Part shown: piece by piece, positions 1-9,637 of the stretch
Position numbering within the stretch: the first letter of the stretch is position 1
Layout of the letters: the number at the start of each line of letters is the position of its first letter
Assembly: GCF_001939735.1 (NCBI RefSeq)
Contig: NZ_MJIL01000084.1
Coordinates: 110,032 to 174,031, forward strand
Direction: 5' to 3'
From: Photobacterium proteolyticum
GTDB taxonomy: Bacteria > Pseudomonadota > Gammaproteobacteria > Enterobacterales > Vibrionaceae
DNA: 64,000 nt
Notes under the pieces: model-generated
What the model saw: the letters and a program-made list of their open reading frames with translations, nothing else
Database searches by the model: none
What the model was told of the DNA's origin: nothing
Program-made: the position numbers and the translations under genes

Positions 1-602
1 CAACCTATCGCAAAATTACCCGCACTGGACGCTATAACAGCATGATGTTGAAGTTCACTCGGAGTCGCCGGCTCACCATGTCGTTCAAGATAATCTGGCG
101 ATGCCACCACCACCATACGAACAGTGCCGACTCTCAGGGCGCGCATACTTGAATCTGGCAGCTCACCAATACGAACACCAACATCCAGTCCCTCCTCAAC
201 CAGGCTGACAACCCGGTCAAGGAAAATGGCATCAACTTTCATCTCCGGATAACGCTGAAGGTATTCTACAATGCCCGGCATGACAAACATTCGGCCAAAC
301 AGGACCGGTGCCGTTACCGCAAGATGCCCTCTTGGCTCGGCATTTACTCCGGCCGCGGCTTCATCAGCCGCATCAACCTCAGCCAATAAACGCCGGGCAT
401 CTTCCAGGTAGCGCTCCCCCGCCTCAGTAGTGCGAACATAACGCGTAGTTCGATTCAGGAGTTTAACACCCAGCCGATCTTCCAGGGCTGCTACGGTACG
501 AGTAACCGCTGGCGGGGACATTTGCAGCCGCCGGGCTGCCGCGGCAAACCCTTCTTCTTCGGCGACAGCCTGAAACACCTGCATCTGATGAAAGCGATCC
601 AT
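1..602 (-). CDS. LysR-family transcriptional regulator (3' end outside window)
   Basis: Read from position 602 leftwards, the protein begins MDRFHQMQVFQAVAEEEGFA and has a LysR N-terminal winged helix-turn-helix over about residues 1-60, with the AAARRL and SPPAVTRTVAALE stretches typical of the family. An effector-binding domain follows and runs off the left edge, so the C-terminus is missing here. The next gene starts 152 bp away on the opposite strand, the usual arrangement for a LysR protein controlling its divergent neighbour. The closest style is the CrgA/AaeR-like group of LysR proteins. The effector is unknown. Confidence 0.9.
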   Translation of the reverse strand, partial: MDRFHQMQVFQAVAEEEGFAAAARRLQMSPPAVTRTVAALEDRLGVKLLNRTTRYVRTTEAGERYLEDARRLLAEVDAADEAAAGVNAEPRGHLAVTAPVLFGRMFVMPGIVEYLQRYPEMKVDAIFLDRVVSLVEEGLDVGVRIGELPDSSMRALRVGTVRMVVVASPDYLERHGEPATPSELQHHAVIASSAGNFAIG

Positions 603-754
603 ACATAATTCCACTAAATGAAATAATCAATTGCCTTTAGAGGATATTCTTTAATTCAACGAAATCAACCATAGTTACCTCATTCGATATCCACTCGCAT
701 CTGACGCAACACAGCAAGGCAGACACAACAAACATTTTTCAACATGAGGAAACA

Positions 755-1303
755 ATGATGAACCGTATTACCGCAATCGAACGCAACCATGCCAGCAATG
801 AGCAAATTGAGCTATTGGACGCCATCCAGGAACAACTCGGGATGGTACCTAACTTTCTGAAAGTGTTCGCCAACTCGCCCGCAGCACTGCGCGCCTTCCT
901 CGGCTTACACGGAATTACCGGAGAGGGCAGCCTGGACGCGCTAACCCGAGAACGAATTGCACTTGCCATCGCCCAGCAAAACGAATGTCAGTACTGTGTT
1001 TCGGCCCACTCGGCTATCGGCCTCAAAGCGGGACTCAATAGCGCTGAGATCGAAGCTAACCGTGCTGGCTCCAGCCAAGATGCAAAAGCGGCAGCAGCCG
1101 TAAAATTTGCCAAGGCACTGGCCGAACACAATGGTGAAGTCACCACGGCCGAGCTGCAGGCGGTACGAAATGCCGGTTACAACGAGTCCGATATAGTGGA
1201 AATTATCACCCATGTCGGCATGAACATACTGACCAATATTCTGGGTAAAGCCAGCCGGGTCGATATCGACTTTCCAAAAGTCTCACTCCGTCAGGCGTCC
1301 TGA
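755..1303 (+). CDS. Carboxymuconolactone decarboxylase / AhpD-like protein
   Basis: A 182-residue all-helical protein of the CMD/AhpD family. The redox-active core is visible as E67, C78-x-x-C81 and H85 in the ECQYCVSAH segment, the AhpD-type thiol motif used in peroxide reduction or alkylhydroperoxidase partner reactions. Two ATG codons (755 and 758) follow the purine-rich TGAGGA at about 745. It is divergent from a LysR gene and is followed after 74 bp by a flavin/iron-sulfur fusion protein, so the three probably form one regulated unit for a redox or detoxification role. The substrate cannot be told from sequence. Confidence 0.85.
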   Translation: MMNRITAIERNHASNEQIELLDAIQEQLGMVPNFLKVFANSPAALRAFLGLHGITGEGSLDALTRERIALAIAQQNECQYCVSAHSAIGLKAGLNSAEIEANRAGSSQDAKAAAAVKFAKALAEHNGEVTTAELQAVRNAGYNESDIVEIITHVGMNILTNILGKASRVDIDFPKVSLRQAS

Positions 1304-1377
1304 TCCCATTCGCGCCGCAACTCACCAATGTAGCGGCGCGATTCAACTCCACAGGCAAATCTAGCGAGGATAACCTC

Positions 1378-2958
1378 ATGGGACATAAATATGCAGAAAT
1401 CGCCTTTACCCGTAATGTGCGAGATATTCAAACGGCCAATGGTAGCAGAAACGGCTATTCAGCGATGGATCAAGGCCCGGCTCACAATCACCTTCTTAGT
1501 GAACGGGAAGCTGCTTTTATCCATGCCCGTGATAGCTTCTACATGGCCAGCGTGGGTGAAACAGGCTGGCCATACGTGCAGCACAGAGGCGGACCGGCAG
1601 GGTTTATGAAAGTACTCGATGCCCGGACCATTGGTTTTGCCGACTATTCCGGTAATCGTCAATATATCAGTACAGGCAACTTCATCCACGATGATCGCGT
1701 CTCACTGTTTTTTATGGATTACCCAAACCGTACGCGTCTGAAAATGTTCGGCCGGGTCCGTGTGATCGGACACAATGAGCACGACTTGCTTGCCCTACTC
1801 GAAGATGAACATTACCGTGCCCGGATCGAGCGTGGTTTTATCATTACCATCGAAGCCTTCGACTGGAACTGCCCGCAACATATCACCCCACGCTATACAG
1901 AAGCGGACATTGATAATTTGCTTGCCCCACTGATTGATGAAAACCGGCAGTTAAAAGAAGCGGCTAGCTCGATGGTGAAACCCATAACCAATGTACTTGG
2001 TACCGGAGAACTGGAACTGGTCGTCAGTGGTATTCGCCAGCTCACCCCCCGTGTTCGCGCCTTTGAGCTGCGCGCGCCAAATGGCAGTGAGTTACCCGCA
2101 GTTGAAGCAGGTGCCCACCTTGAAATACCCATCATGTTGGAATCGGGCAATATCGAAACACGGCATTACTCTATCGCCTCCAACCCTGCCCGCCGGGACG
2201 CCTATGAAATAGCCATTCTTAGAGAAGACGACGGAGCCGGGGGCTCCAAAGCTATACATGACAGCTATCAAATTGGCACAACAATTCGTACACCACTACC
2301 TGCCAATTACTTTAAGCTTCACCAAGATAACCGCCCTGCGGTATTGATTGCAGGCGGTATCGGGATCACACCGATAAAGGCGATGGCACAAGCACTTGTT
2401 GCCCATAAAATATCAATGCAGCTTCATTACGCCGGTCGCAGTTTCGCCGATATGCCCTATAGAGACCGTCTGCAAAGAGAGTTTGCACAGCAAATCACCC
2501 TCTACAACTCAACTGCCGGTGAACGCCTAGATATTCTGGCGACTCTAAAGTCTGCCCCTGATAATGCCGTTTTCTATGTGTGTGGTCCTACCCGACTTAT
2601 TGACGAAGTACTGACTACGGCCCAAAAGGTTGGTATCAACAAGGACCGACTCCGCTTCGAGCGCTTTAGTGCCGAAAAGCCTGGCGATGCAAAACCCGTC
2701 CACGTTGAGCTAGCGCGATCTGGTGTGACTCTTCAAGTGAATGCTGACCAAACCATCCTGGATGCCATTCAGGCTGAAGGGGTAAATATCTCGCATAGTT
2801 GCAAGGCGGGAAACTGTAAGTCCTGTGCTGTCAAAGTGATCCAAGGGCGTCCCGACCATCGCGACTCAGCACTTTCAACCAATGAAAGAACCGAGCAACA
2901 CTTGATGTGCCCTTGTGTTTCCCGCGCTGTTACCGACAAACTTGTACTGGATATCTGA
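1378..2958 (+). CDS. PNPOx-like flavin domain fused to ferredoxin-NAD(P)H reductase and 2Fe-2S domain
   Basis: The 526-residue protein has three parts. Residues about 40-190 resemble the split-barrel pyridoxamine-phosphate-oxidase-like flavin domain. Residues about 205-440 are a ferredoxin-reductase module with the flavin motif RHYSIASNP near 260, the nucleotide-binding GGIGITP near 324 and CGPTR near 400. The C-terminus holds a plant-type 2Fe-2S motif (SCKAGNCKSC near 474 and the distal MCPC near 505). It is therefore a self-contained NAD(P)H-to-FMN-to-FeS electron chain with a second flavin barrel. Similar fusions are annotated as pyridoxamine 5'-phosphate oxidase family / FAD-binding oxidoreductases. 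It lies downstream of the AhpD-like gene. Confidence 0.88.
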   Translation: MGHKYAEIAFTRNVRDIQTANGSRNGYSAMDQGPAHNHLLSEREAAFIHARDSFYMASVGETGWPYVQHRGGPAGFMKVLDARTIGFADYSGNRQYISTGNFIHDDRVSLFFMDYPNRTRLKMFGRVRVIGHNEHDLLALLEDEHYRARIERGFIITIEAFDWNCPQHITPRYTEADIDNLLAPLIDENRQLKEAASSMVKPITNVLGTGELELVVSGIRQLTPRVRAFELRAPNGSELPAVEAGAHLEIPIMLESGNIETRHYSIASNPARRDAYEIAILREDDGAGGSKAIHDSYQIGTTIRTPLPANYFKLHQDNRPAVLIAGGIGITPIKAMAQALVAHKISMQLHYAGRSFADMPYRDRLQREFAQQITLYNSTAGERLDILATLKSAPDNAVFYVCGPTRLIDEVLTTAQKVGINKDRLRFERFSAEKPGDAKPVHVELARSGVTLQVNADQTILDAIQAEGVNISHSCKAGNCKSCAVKVIQGRPDHRDSALSTNERTEQHLMCPCVSRAVTDKLVLDI

Positions 2959-3003
2959 TAACACGACTAGGCACTATCATGCTCTTACATGAATGATTCA
3001 GGA

Positions 3004-3903
3004 CTATTGCACGAAACCAATATCAGCGGCCTTGCTCGGTGGCAGGCCAAAGTAGCGCTTGAATTCGCGGCTGAACTGGGTGGCACTTTCATAACCGACT
3101 TTTACAGCCGCGACATTGGCAGGCATTCTGTCTTGTACCATCAGGGTCCTTGCTTTATTTAAGCGGATTTTCTTGATGTATTGCAGCGGAGGATCTGTCA
3201 CAACCTGCTTAAAGGCACGGTGAAATGAAGACACGCTCATCCCCGCCATATCGGCCAGCTCATCAATCGCCAGCTTTTGCTCATAATGGGCCTGCACATG
3301 ATTGATAACTTTAGAGACACGAGACAGGGCGCTATCTTGCTTACAGTATTGGGCAAGTAGGTAACCTTGCTCACCCTGCAAGAGCAGATAAAAGAACTCC
3401 CGTAAAATCTGAGGCCCCAACACCTTCGAATCAAGCGGACTATGTAAAGCCTTCAGTAGGCGAGTCATACAACTGGTTATATCAGGCGTGATCCGGGCAG
3501 CTGCGACACCACGCCCATTCTGCTCGGCCCTTAATATGTCAGCAGCTCCATGTTGCTCGATTAGCTCAACAAGCTGTTGGATGACGGTAAGATCGAACCC
3601 TATATCAATCCCGATAAGCGGTGATTCTTCCGATGCAAAAGTTTCACAGGCAATAGGATAAGGCGTTGCCACGATCAGACAATGCTCTGTATCATATTCA
3701 AAACGGTAGTCATTCAAATGGCCTACCTTGTTGCCCTGGAAAATAATCACCACGCCCTGCTGGTACATCTGAGGCGTCACTTTATGGTATTTATTTATTC
3801 TGAATAACCTGACACCCGGCAGACAGGTATCAACTCGCCCTATCTGTTTATCCAACCCGTATAGTTCACATAGCGATGTCGCTAAGCTGACTGTATTATT
3901 CAT
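3004..3903 (-). CDS. AraC-family regulator, YqhC-like
   Basis: The preferred start is the ATG at 3903 (MNNTVSL), because a strong GGAGG lies five bases upstream; a longer reading to 3981 is open but lacks such a site. The 299-residue protein has an AraC_N-type cupin domain in the first two thirds and two helix-turn-helix units at the C-terminus (DELADMAGMSVSSFHRAFK and AAVKVGYESATQFSREFKRY). It is divergent from a clear yqhD homologue. In E. coli YqhC activates yqhD in response to reactive aldehydes, so the same role is likely here by inference. Confidence 0.88.
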   Translation of the reverse strand: MNNTVSLATSLCELYGLDKQIGRVDTCLPGVRLFRINKYHKVTPQMYQQGVVIIFQGNKVGHLNDYRFEYDTEHCLIVATPYPIACETFASEESPLIGIDIGFDLTVIQQLVELIEQHGAADILRAEQNGRGVAAARITPDITSCMTRLLKALHSPLDSKVLGPQILREFFYLLLQGEQGYLLAQYCKQDSALSRVSKVINHVQAHYEQKLAIDELADMAGMSVSSFHRAFKQVVTDPPLQYIKKIRLNKARTLMVQDRMPANVAAVKVGYESATQFSREFKRYFGLPPSKAADIGFVQ

Positions 3904-4086
3904 GTCTACCTCCGATAGGGCCATCATCGCCGTTACAGTCACGAATGCAAGCACCTCTCGAAAAAAAGTAGAATTAGGCAAGCATTAGAGAGAATCGTGT
4001 ATTAAACAGTTACCCGAACTCTCCTAGACTATACCCTATCGATTCAAGGCCGTGATAAGGCTGATAATGACTCTCACCGGAGAACA

Positions 4087-5241
4087 ATGATGAACAAATT
4101 TACTTATCAAAACCCTACTCGTATTCATTTTGGTGAAGGCCAGATCGCTGCTATCACCAACGATATTCCGAAAGATAAGAAAGTTCTGGTTACCTATGGT
4201 GGTGGCTCAATCAAAAGCAACGGTGTCTACGCACAAGTAGAAGCGACACTGACAGATCACCAATGGGGAGAGTTCGCTGGTATCGAGCCAAACCCGCAAT
4301 ACGATACCCTGATGAAAGCCGTTGATATGATCAAAGCAGAAGGCTATGACTACCTGCTGGCCGTAGGCGGTGGTTCAGTTATCGACGGTACAAAATTTAT
4401 TGCGGCTGCAGCTAGCTACGAAGGCGAAGATCCATGGAACATTCTGGCAGCCAATGAAGCGGTAAAAGCTGCCGTACCACTGGCCTGCGTGCTAACGCTA
4501 CCGGCAACGGGCTCGGAAAACAACATGGGGGCTGTTGTCTCTCGCGGTAAAGACAAGTTGGCATTTATGTCTCCTCTTGTTCAACCTATCTTTGCTGTAC
4601 TGGATCCGAAAACAACCCTGAGCCTGTCGCCTCGCCAGGTCGCAAATGGCGTTGTTGATGCTTTCGTCCACGTTATGGAGCAATACCTGACCTTCCCTGC
4701 TAACGCCAAAGTGCAGGACCGTTTTGCCGAGGGTCTATTGCTTACCCTTATTGAAGAAGGCCCTAAAGCACTGGCCACTCCAGATGATATGGATATACGT
4801 TCCAATGTTATGTGGTCGGCAACTCAGGCGCTTAACGGCCTGATCGGTGTCGGTGTACCTCAAGACTGGACGACCCACATGATTGGACATGAGCTTACCG
4901 GCAACTACGGTATCGATCATGCGCGTACTCTGAGCATCGTTCTGCCTGCCGTCATGCAAGAGCGTCGTGCCGACAAAGAAGCCAAACTACTTCAGTACGG
5001 TGAACGTATCTTTGGTATTGCCGAAGGCACTGTTGATGAGCGTATTGATGCTGCCATTGCCCAAACTATTGCTTTCTTCAAGCAGATGGAAGTACCAACA
5101 CGTCTTGCAGATGTCGACCTTGATACCTCAGCGATTGACACACTCGTCGCCGGTCTTGAAAAACATGGTATGAAGGCACTGGGCGAGCACGGAAACATTG
5201 CCATTGCTGACAGCCGAGCTATCTTAGAAGCTGCACTGTAA
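4087..5241 (+). CDS. yqhD: NADPH-dependent aldehyde reductase YqhD (iron-containing alcohol dehydrogenase family)
   Basis: The 384-residue protein matches E. coli YqhD (387 aa) along its full length as I recall that sequence, including TYGGGS, AVGGGSVIDGTKFIAAAA, LPATGSENN and RQVANGVVDAFVH. The metal ligands appear as Asp and His in VVDAFVH (about 193 and 197) and two His in HMIGHELTGNYGIDH (about 266 and 280). The enzyme reduces short and medium aldehydes, including those from lipid peroxidation, in the cytoplasm. A doubled ATG follows GGAGAACA. It is divergent from the YqhC-like regulator and followed by a clear intrinsic terminator. Confidence 0.95.
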   Translation: MMNKFTYQNPTRIHFGEGQIAAITNDIPKDKKVLVTYGGGSIKSNGVYAQVEATLTDHQWGEFAGIEPNPQYDTLMKAVDMIKAEGYDYLLAVGGGSVIDGTKFIAAAASYEGEDPWNILAANEAVKAAVPLACVLTLPATGSENNMGAVVSRGKDKLAFMSPLVQPIFAVLDPKTTLSLSPRQVANGVVDAFVHVMEQYLTFPANAKVQDRFAEGLLLTLIEEGPKALATPDDMDIRSNVMWSATQALNGLIGVGVPQDWTTHMIGHELTGNYGIDHARTLSIVLPAVMQERRADKEAKLLQYGERIFGIAEGTVDERIDAAIAQTIAFFKQMEVPTRLADVDLDTSAIDTLVAGLEKHGMKALGEHGNIAIADSRAILEAAL

Positions 5242-5270
5242 TCAGTAAGACATTAGCTACGAGTAACAGT

Positions 5271-5302
5271 AAGCCCATCACACTTTGTGGTGGGCTTCTT
5301 TA
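5271..5302 (+). terminator. Intrinsic terminator of yqhD
   Basis: The arms AAGCCCATCACA and TGTGGTGGGCTT pair with a 3-base loop and one G-T pair, followed by a short T-rich tract, 30 bp after the yqhD stop. Confidence 0.85.
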
Positions 5303-5444
5303 TTGCCGACACTTGGTTTTTCATTGCCAGTGAATTGCATTGCCATTGCCGCACAGCGCTTATCCGCAAGATGTTTTCTCTTCGTTCTCGCCAACAACTG
5401 CTGGCTATTTTGACTAATAAGCCTGCGTATTTTCTGTTGTTCAG

Positions 5445-5567
5445 TCATAGCTTGATAACATGTTCACAGTTAGAGCACTTCCAGATGGACGCATAAACTA
5501 GCCTTTGCCACCAATTGCGGTGAACTCGAATCATTGCACCATTGCATTTTTCGCACATAACCAACAT
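5445..5567 (-). CDS. Small zinc-ribbon-like protein
   Basis: The C-terminal 40 residues of an open frame contain two CxxC pairs (MCEKCNGAM and WKCSNCEHV) flanking a basic, tryptophan-rich middle (RVHRNWWQRLVYASIW). This is the pattern of a very short zinc ribbon. I place the start at the ATG at 5567, which has GAGG just upstream; the ATG at 5558 is the alternative. The frame stays open upstream to 5756, but that part has no recognisable features. Function unknown; it may bind nucleic acid or membrane lipid. It sits between the yqhD terminator and the Lrp-type regulator on the same strand as the latter. Confidence 0.5.
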   Translation of the reverse strand: MLVMCEKCNGAMIRVHRNWWQRLVYASIWKCSNCEHVIKL

Positions 5568-5762
5568 TAACCTCAATCGCAGCTTGTTTCTGCCATGCGT
5601 AGTAGCACGGCATTTACGGGCCATTATACGCATGCCGTACTGTAAATAAACACTGTTCGGCAAAAAAATTTCATCTGTTTGATTTGTAGTAACATAAAAC
5701 CGCAAAATCAAATAATAGCGAAGCTGTATGTGGGTCCATTGAGAGTGAGCAGGCACTTTCTG

Positions 5763-6215
5763 CTAGGTTACCGGCAAAGGTGTTCCTTGTTTCACAGAGC
5801 GGATCGCAAGGTTGGTATTGATATCTTTAACCATATTGAGAGTCTGTAGTTTACGCATAAAGCCTTCATAGTGCTGTAGATCTTTACTCACGACTTCTAG
5901 CAAATAGTCGTATTGCCCGGAAATCACATGACAGCTGATCACTTCATGCATGCACTCAACGGCATTTTCAAACTCATTGATAGCCTGATCACGATGGTTA
6001 CTTAAGCTGACGTTGACAAAAAACGTCATCATCAGGCCTAGTTTTTGTCTGTTCAGCTTAACCTGATAGCCGTCAATCACCCCTTCTGATTCGAGCAGCT
6101 TGATTCGCCGGGCGCAGGGAGAAACAGACAACCCGACGGCATCTGCAATCTCAGCTGTCGTCTTACGTACATCTCCCTGTAACTCAGCCAAAATCTGCTT
6201 ATCTTTTCTATCCAT
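5763..6215 (-). CDS. Lrp/AsnC-family transcriptional regulator
   Basis: The start is the ATG at 6215 (MDRKDKQILAELQ), preceded by GAGGAGGG; a GTG at 6230 in the same frame would include the ribosome-binding site itself. The 150-residue protein has the N-terminal AsnC helix-turn-helix (TAEIADAVGLSVSPCARRIKLLE trimmed to its core here) and a C-terminal RAM ligand-binding domain. The SPCARR helix marks the subgroup that is usually autoregulated and responds to amino acids. It is divergent from an EamA/DMT exporter, which it probably controls. Confidence 0.92.
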   Translation of the reverse strand: MDRKDKQILAELQGDVRKTTAEIADAVGLSVSPCARRIKLLESEGVIDGYQVKLNRQKLGLMMTFFVNVSLSNHRDQAINEFENAVECMHEVISCHVISGQYDYLLEVVSKDLQHYEGFMRKLQTLNMVKDINTNLAIRSVKQGTPLPVT

Positions 6216-6375
6216 TATTTCCCTCCTCACCAGAAATTAATAATAAGCACCAATATATAGATAATTATTAGAAATAATTATCAAATTCCCCACCAGAACA
6301 CCACACATTTGCCAACATTAGCCACGAATAATTATTCATACTTCTATTTCCAGCCACTATATACGCGAAATAAAT

Positions 6376-7311
6376 ATGGAATGTATAGCAAAGAAGGAAA
6401 AGCTGTTGGGCTTGCTGGCCATGGCAGCAACCTTGTTAATCTGGGCCAGCTTTTTTATCTCACTGAGGGCTTCAGGCCAATCCCCGCTGACTGTAGGTGA
6501 TATAGCGCTTCTACGCTTTGTCCCAGCCGCTCTGGTATTCGGTATTTTAAGCCTGCCGAAAACAAAGCAAATCAAGGCCACTGCCAAGCGCTACCTTTTA
6601 GCTATCGCTATTGGTGCCGGATTGCCTTTCTTTCTATTGGCAGCCAACGGGCTACGCTTAGCACCTGTTGCCGATGGCGCTTCATTAATTCCGGGGATCC
6701 TGCCACTCTTCGTGTCTTCCATCGCGGCATATTGCTATCGTGAGAAAATATCCAATATCAGAAAGCTAGGTATTAGCTTGATATTTATCGGTATCGGCCT
6801 GTTTATCACTCACTCGTTATCAAGCGGTCAGCATCAAGTTCTGCAGGGGCACGGGTTACTGCTGACAGCCAGTTTCAGTTGGGCCTGGTATACCATTGGA
6901 ATGAGGGTAAGTGGGCTGTCCCCCATTGCTGGTGGTGCCATACTGGCAATCTCGGCCTGTCTCTTGTTACCTGTTTTGTATACGATGGGCTGGGTAGAAT
7001 TTAATTTGATGTCGGCACCTACCAATGATGTCATCTTCCACTTATGTATACAGGGGATCGCCGCCGGGATCATCGCAAACTTCAGCTATGGGTATGCCAT
7101 TTCACGACTCGGCGCAGAAATGAGTGCGGCCCTGGGCTCGTTCACTCCTGTTATCGCGGCCTTGATGGCTGTTGTGATTTTTGATGAATCACTGACGCTT
7201 ACAACAGCGACTGCCATGGGGTTGATTGTTATAGGGGCACTTTCGGCCAGCGAAATCATTAAGCTAAGGCCAACGATCATTCGCTCGCTTGCCAAGCCTA
7301 CCAATCCATAG
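6376..7311 (+). CDS. EamA/DMT-family transporter
   Basis: The 311-residue protein is strongly hydrophobic with about ten membrane segments arranged as two EamA repeats (approximately residues 8-140 and 150-285). Typical family features are the N-terminal LLIWASFFISLRA and the second-repeat SYGYAISRLGAEMSAALGS. Proteins of this drug/metabolite superfamily export amino acids or other small metabolites across the inner membrane. The divergent Lrp/AsnC regulator suggests an amino-acid-related substrate, but that is inference. The ATG at 6376 has no strong Shine-Dalgarno sequence. Confidence 0.9.
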   Translation: MECIAKKEKLLGLLAMAATLLIWASFFISLRASGQSPLTVGDIALLRFVPAALVFGILSLPKTKQIKATAKRYLLAIAIGAGLPFFLLAANGLRLAPVADGASLIPGILPLFVSSIAAYCYREKISNIRKLGISLIFIGIGLFITHSLSSGQHQVLQGHGLLLTASFSWAWYTIGMRVSGLSPIAGGAILAISACLLLPVLYTMGWVEFNLMSAPTNDVIFHLCIQGIAAGIIANFSYGYAISRLGAEMSAALGSFTPVIAALMAVVIFDESLTLTTATAMGLIVIGALSASEIIKLRPTIIRSLAKPTNP

Positions 7312-7413
7312 ACGGGATTTAGTCTAAATGCAGAAATAGAGTGGCGGAGATAAAAGAGATCAGTAAGTCTTTACTCGCTTACTGACCTCTTAGCAGTTAA
7401 CTAGTCGCTTAAC

Positions 7414-8211
7414 TTAAAATACATAAGAAATACCGACAGAACCCTGGCTGGTTACTGACGCCGCGATTATCGGGCTTTTCTCAATATCACCTTCCAGGTT
7501 GGTGTATCGGACACTTGCGTTTAGCCTTAAGCTTTCTGTTACAAAGACATACCCGCTCAAACCCACGAAATATTGACCATCCCAATCGGCTTCAAATGCA
7601 TCCAGATCAGAGCGTAGCGACTCCTCATTTGAAACACCATATAAATGGTTGTTAATACGATCGCTATTGTACGCATAGCCGAGTTGTGGCGTGATACCAA
7701 AGCGGTTCATCCTGATAGGAAGCCTCCAGGAAGCTTCTGCGTATAAACCGTTGTGCTTGTTACCCAGATCAGTACCGGCTCCGACTTCAAAAACACCAAC
7801 CTGCGAGATCATCTGATAACTGACACCACCAAGCACCGATGCTTCACGCTCATCCAGTTTCTGAATTTGGGCATCATTTGAGTCTGATGGCTTCAGTGTT
7901 CTTGGATCATAGGCCAGCCGGAAGATCACATTTGTCGGAGTACCTATTGGATATAACCTGACACCAGCAGATAAACCACGAAAGAATACATGTTCACTTT
8001 CATAGCCGACGGCAGGTATTACAACAACATTGGCATCGGTATCCCGATAGACTTCAGGTGCATAAGAGGTTATCGCACCTAATGCTACCTGGCCTGCAGT
8101 GGCGGTACCTCCGAGTGCAATCAATACAATGCTAGTTGCTGCTTTCAATGCCCTTTTGAAGCTCCCCCAACCAGCTATACCCCCTTTTGAGACTGTTGCC
8201 TTCCTTACCAT
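7414..8211 (-). CDS. MipA/OmpV-family outer-membrane protein
   Basis: The protein is a predicted beta-barrel of about 240 residues after a signal peptide (hydrophobic stretch AATSIVLIALGGTATA followed by GQVALG). Family hallmarks are the early PEVYRD.DANVVVIPAVGYES segment, the FFRGLSAGVRLYP stretch and a C-terminal aromatic ending (GISYVF), typical of barrels recognised by the Bam machinery. Several in-frame ATGs exist (8340, 8247, 8235, 8211). I prefer 8211, as it gives the most normal signal peptide. MipA/OmpV proteins interact with lytic transglycosylase MltA or act as porins; the exact role here is not deducible. Confidence 0.8.
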   Translation of the reverse strand: MVRKATVSKGGIAGWGSFKRALKAATSIVLIALGGTATAGQVALGAITSYAPEVYRDTDANVVVIPAVGYESEHVFFRGLSAGVRLYPIGTPTNVIFRLAYDPRTLKPSDSNDAQIQKLDEREASVLGGVSYQMISQVGVFEVGAGTDLGNKHNGLYAEASWRLPIRMNRFGITPQLGYAYNSDRINNHLYGVSNEESLRSDLDAFEADWDGQYFVGLSGYVFVTESLRLNASVRYTNLEGDIEKSPIIAASVTSQGSVGISYVF

Positions 8212-8404
8212 TAACACTTCTTCTTTTATGTTCATTACAATTCTCATAACTTCTGCTTTTTCTACACAGCTACTTTCAATTAACCTGAATGTCGTACGGT
8301 ATAAATCCAAAATAAAAGGCGAATAAATCGCCCTCTGCATAATGCCCGCACTATACCGTCATGATGCCTGTAAATCTACAAGTTCCTTATATCAATGCGA
8401 CATA

Positions 8405-9412
8405 CTACTTCAGCAAGCGAACCAACAATGTTCCCGGCTCACGCATAGGGTCCTGATTGACACTGAGCACATACCCGCTTGATGGGGCTTCATAACGCTT
8501 AAGCTCATCACCAAAACTATCATATTGAATCGCCACCAGCTGTCCGGCTTCAACACGAGAACCAATTTCCACCTGAGGCAATGCAAAGCCTCCGACTTCT
8601 GAACGTACAGTGATCACTTTCTTGCCCTCATAATGTTCCTGAGTGGCAGGCTTCGGCTCACCGTCAATAACACCTTCGGCTTTTAGAATGTTCAATACTC
8701 CCTGCAAGGAGCGCTCGATCATATCAGGTTGCAGCACCTTACCGGCACCTACCTCAACGGTAATCGACGGAACACCACTCCGGTTCCAGACCGTCTCAAG
8801 TACACCTTCATCACCGGGATCATCAAAAATGCAATCCGGATTCATCAGGCGCGCCATTTTTACGGTTTGGGGAATACGATAATCAGCAAAAACATAAAGC
8901 GGATACTCCGCACCTCGGGTTTGGGTATGTAAGTCGATCGCAAAATCAGCATTATGGCCCAGCAAATTCTGCCAAATCGCAGCGATATAGCGCTGGGCAG
9001 CATCGCCATCCGGGTTGCCCGGAAAAATACGGTTGATATTCGTCGGTGAGGCATCGGGGTCAGACGGGATAAAGTCACGGCTGTGCATGAGCATCCCTGA
9101 TACATTCACTATCGGCACAACGGTTACTGTCCCTTTAATAGGCTGCGCCTGCAATTGCTGGATGATCTTCTGCGCCGTGATTACGCCATTTAGTTCATCA
9201 CCGTGGACACCGGCAGTGATCATGACTTTTGGTCCATCGACCTCTTTTTCCCCGCGAAATACGATCACCGGTAAATGCCAACTTTGACCGATACCGTTAT
9301 TTTGCGGCCGAAACCAAAAACTGTGGATCCCTTCGGGCAATTCTTCTGCCTGCAGGTGTTCTATCACCTGCCGGCCTTGCAACACATCTTGCGTGTATAC
9401 CGTTTTACTCAC
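8405..9412 (-). CDS. Succinylglutamate desuccinylase/aspartoacylase-family zinc hydrolase
   Basis: The 335-residue protein is an M14-like metallo-amidohydrolase. The zinc motif H70-x-x-E73 lies in TAGVHGDELNG and the third ligand is in AIDLHTQ near residue 160. The C-terminal third (VGGFALPQVEIGSRVEAGQL and the EAPSSGYVLS segment) is the small beta domain typical of the AstE/AspA group. It should cleave an N-acyl amino acid or a similar amide in the cytoplasm. It stands alone between two oppositely arranged genes, so no pathway is suggested. It is not assigned as astE, because no arginine-succinyltransferase genes are nearby. Confidence 0.87.
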   Translation of the reverse strand: MSKTVYTQDVLQGRQVIEHLQAEELPEGIHSFWFRPQNNGIGQSWHLPVIVFRGEKEVDGPKVMITAGVHGDELNGVITAQKIIQQLQAQPIKGTVTVVPIVNVSGMLMHSRDFIPSDPDASPTNINRIFPGNPDGDAAQRYIAAIWQNLLGHNADFAIDLHTQTRGAEYPLYVFADYRIPQTVKMARLMNPDCIFDDPGDEGVLETVWNRSGVPSITVEVGAGKVLQPDMIERSLQGVLNILKAEGVIDGEPKPATQEHYEGKKVITVRSEVGGFALPQVEIGSRVEAGQLVAIQYDSFGDELKRYEAPSSGYVLSVNQDPMREPGTLLVRLLK

Positions 9413-9637
9413 TTTACATCCCCTACCCTAGCTCTTCTGACATGACTTGGTTTCATCTCTTCACTGTAAGCAACATACCATTCAAAATAAAGCAAAGCTT
9501 CGCTAACAGACGCTGCAACTAAGTTATCTATCGGTAATAAGCGAACAAGTAAGCTCACTGTCATCTATTTATGTCGAGTTGATCACATAAATTGATTATT
9601 ATGTGCGTTCTAAAATTTATGACTGTGGATACACACT

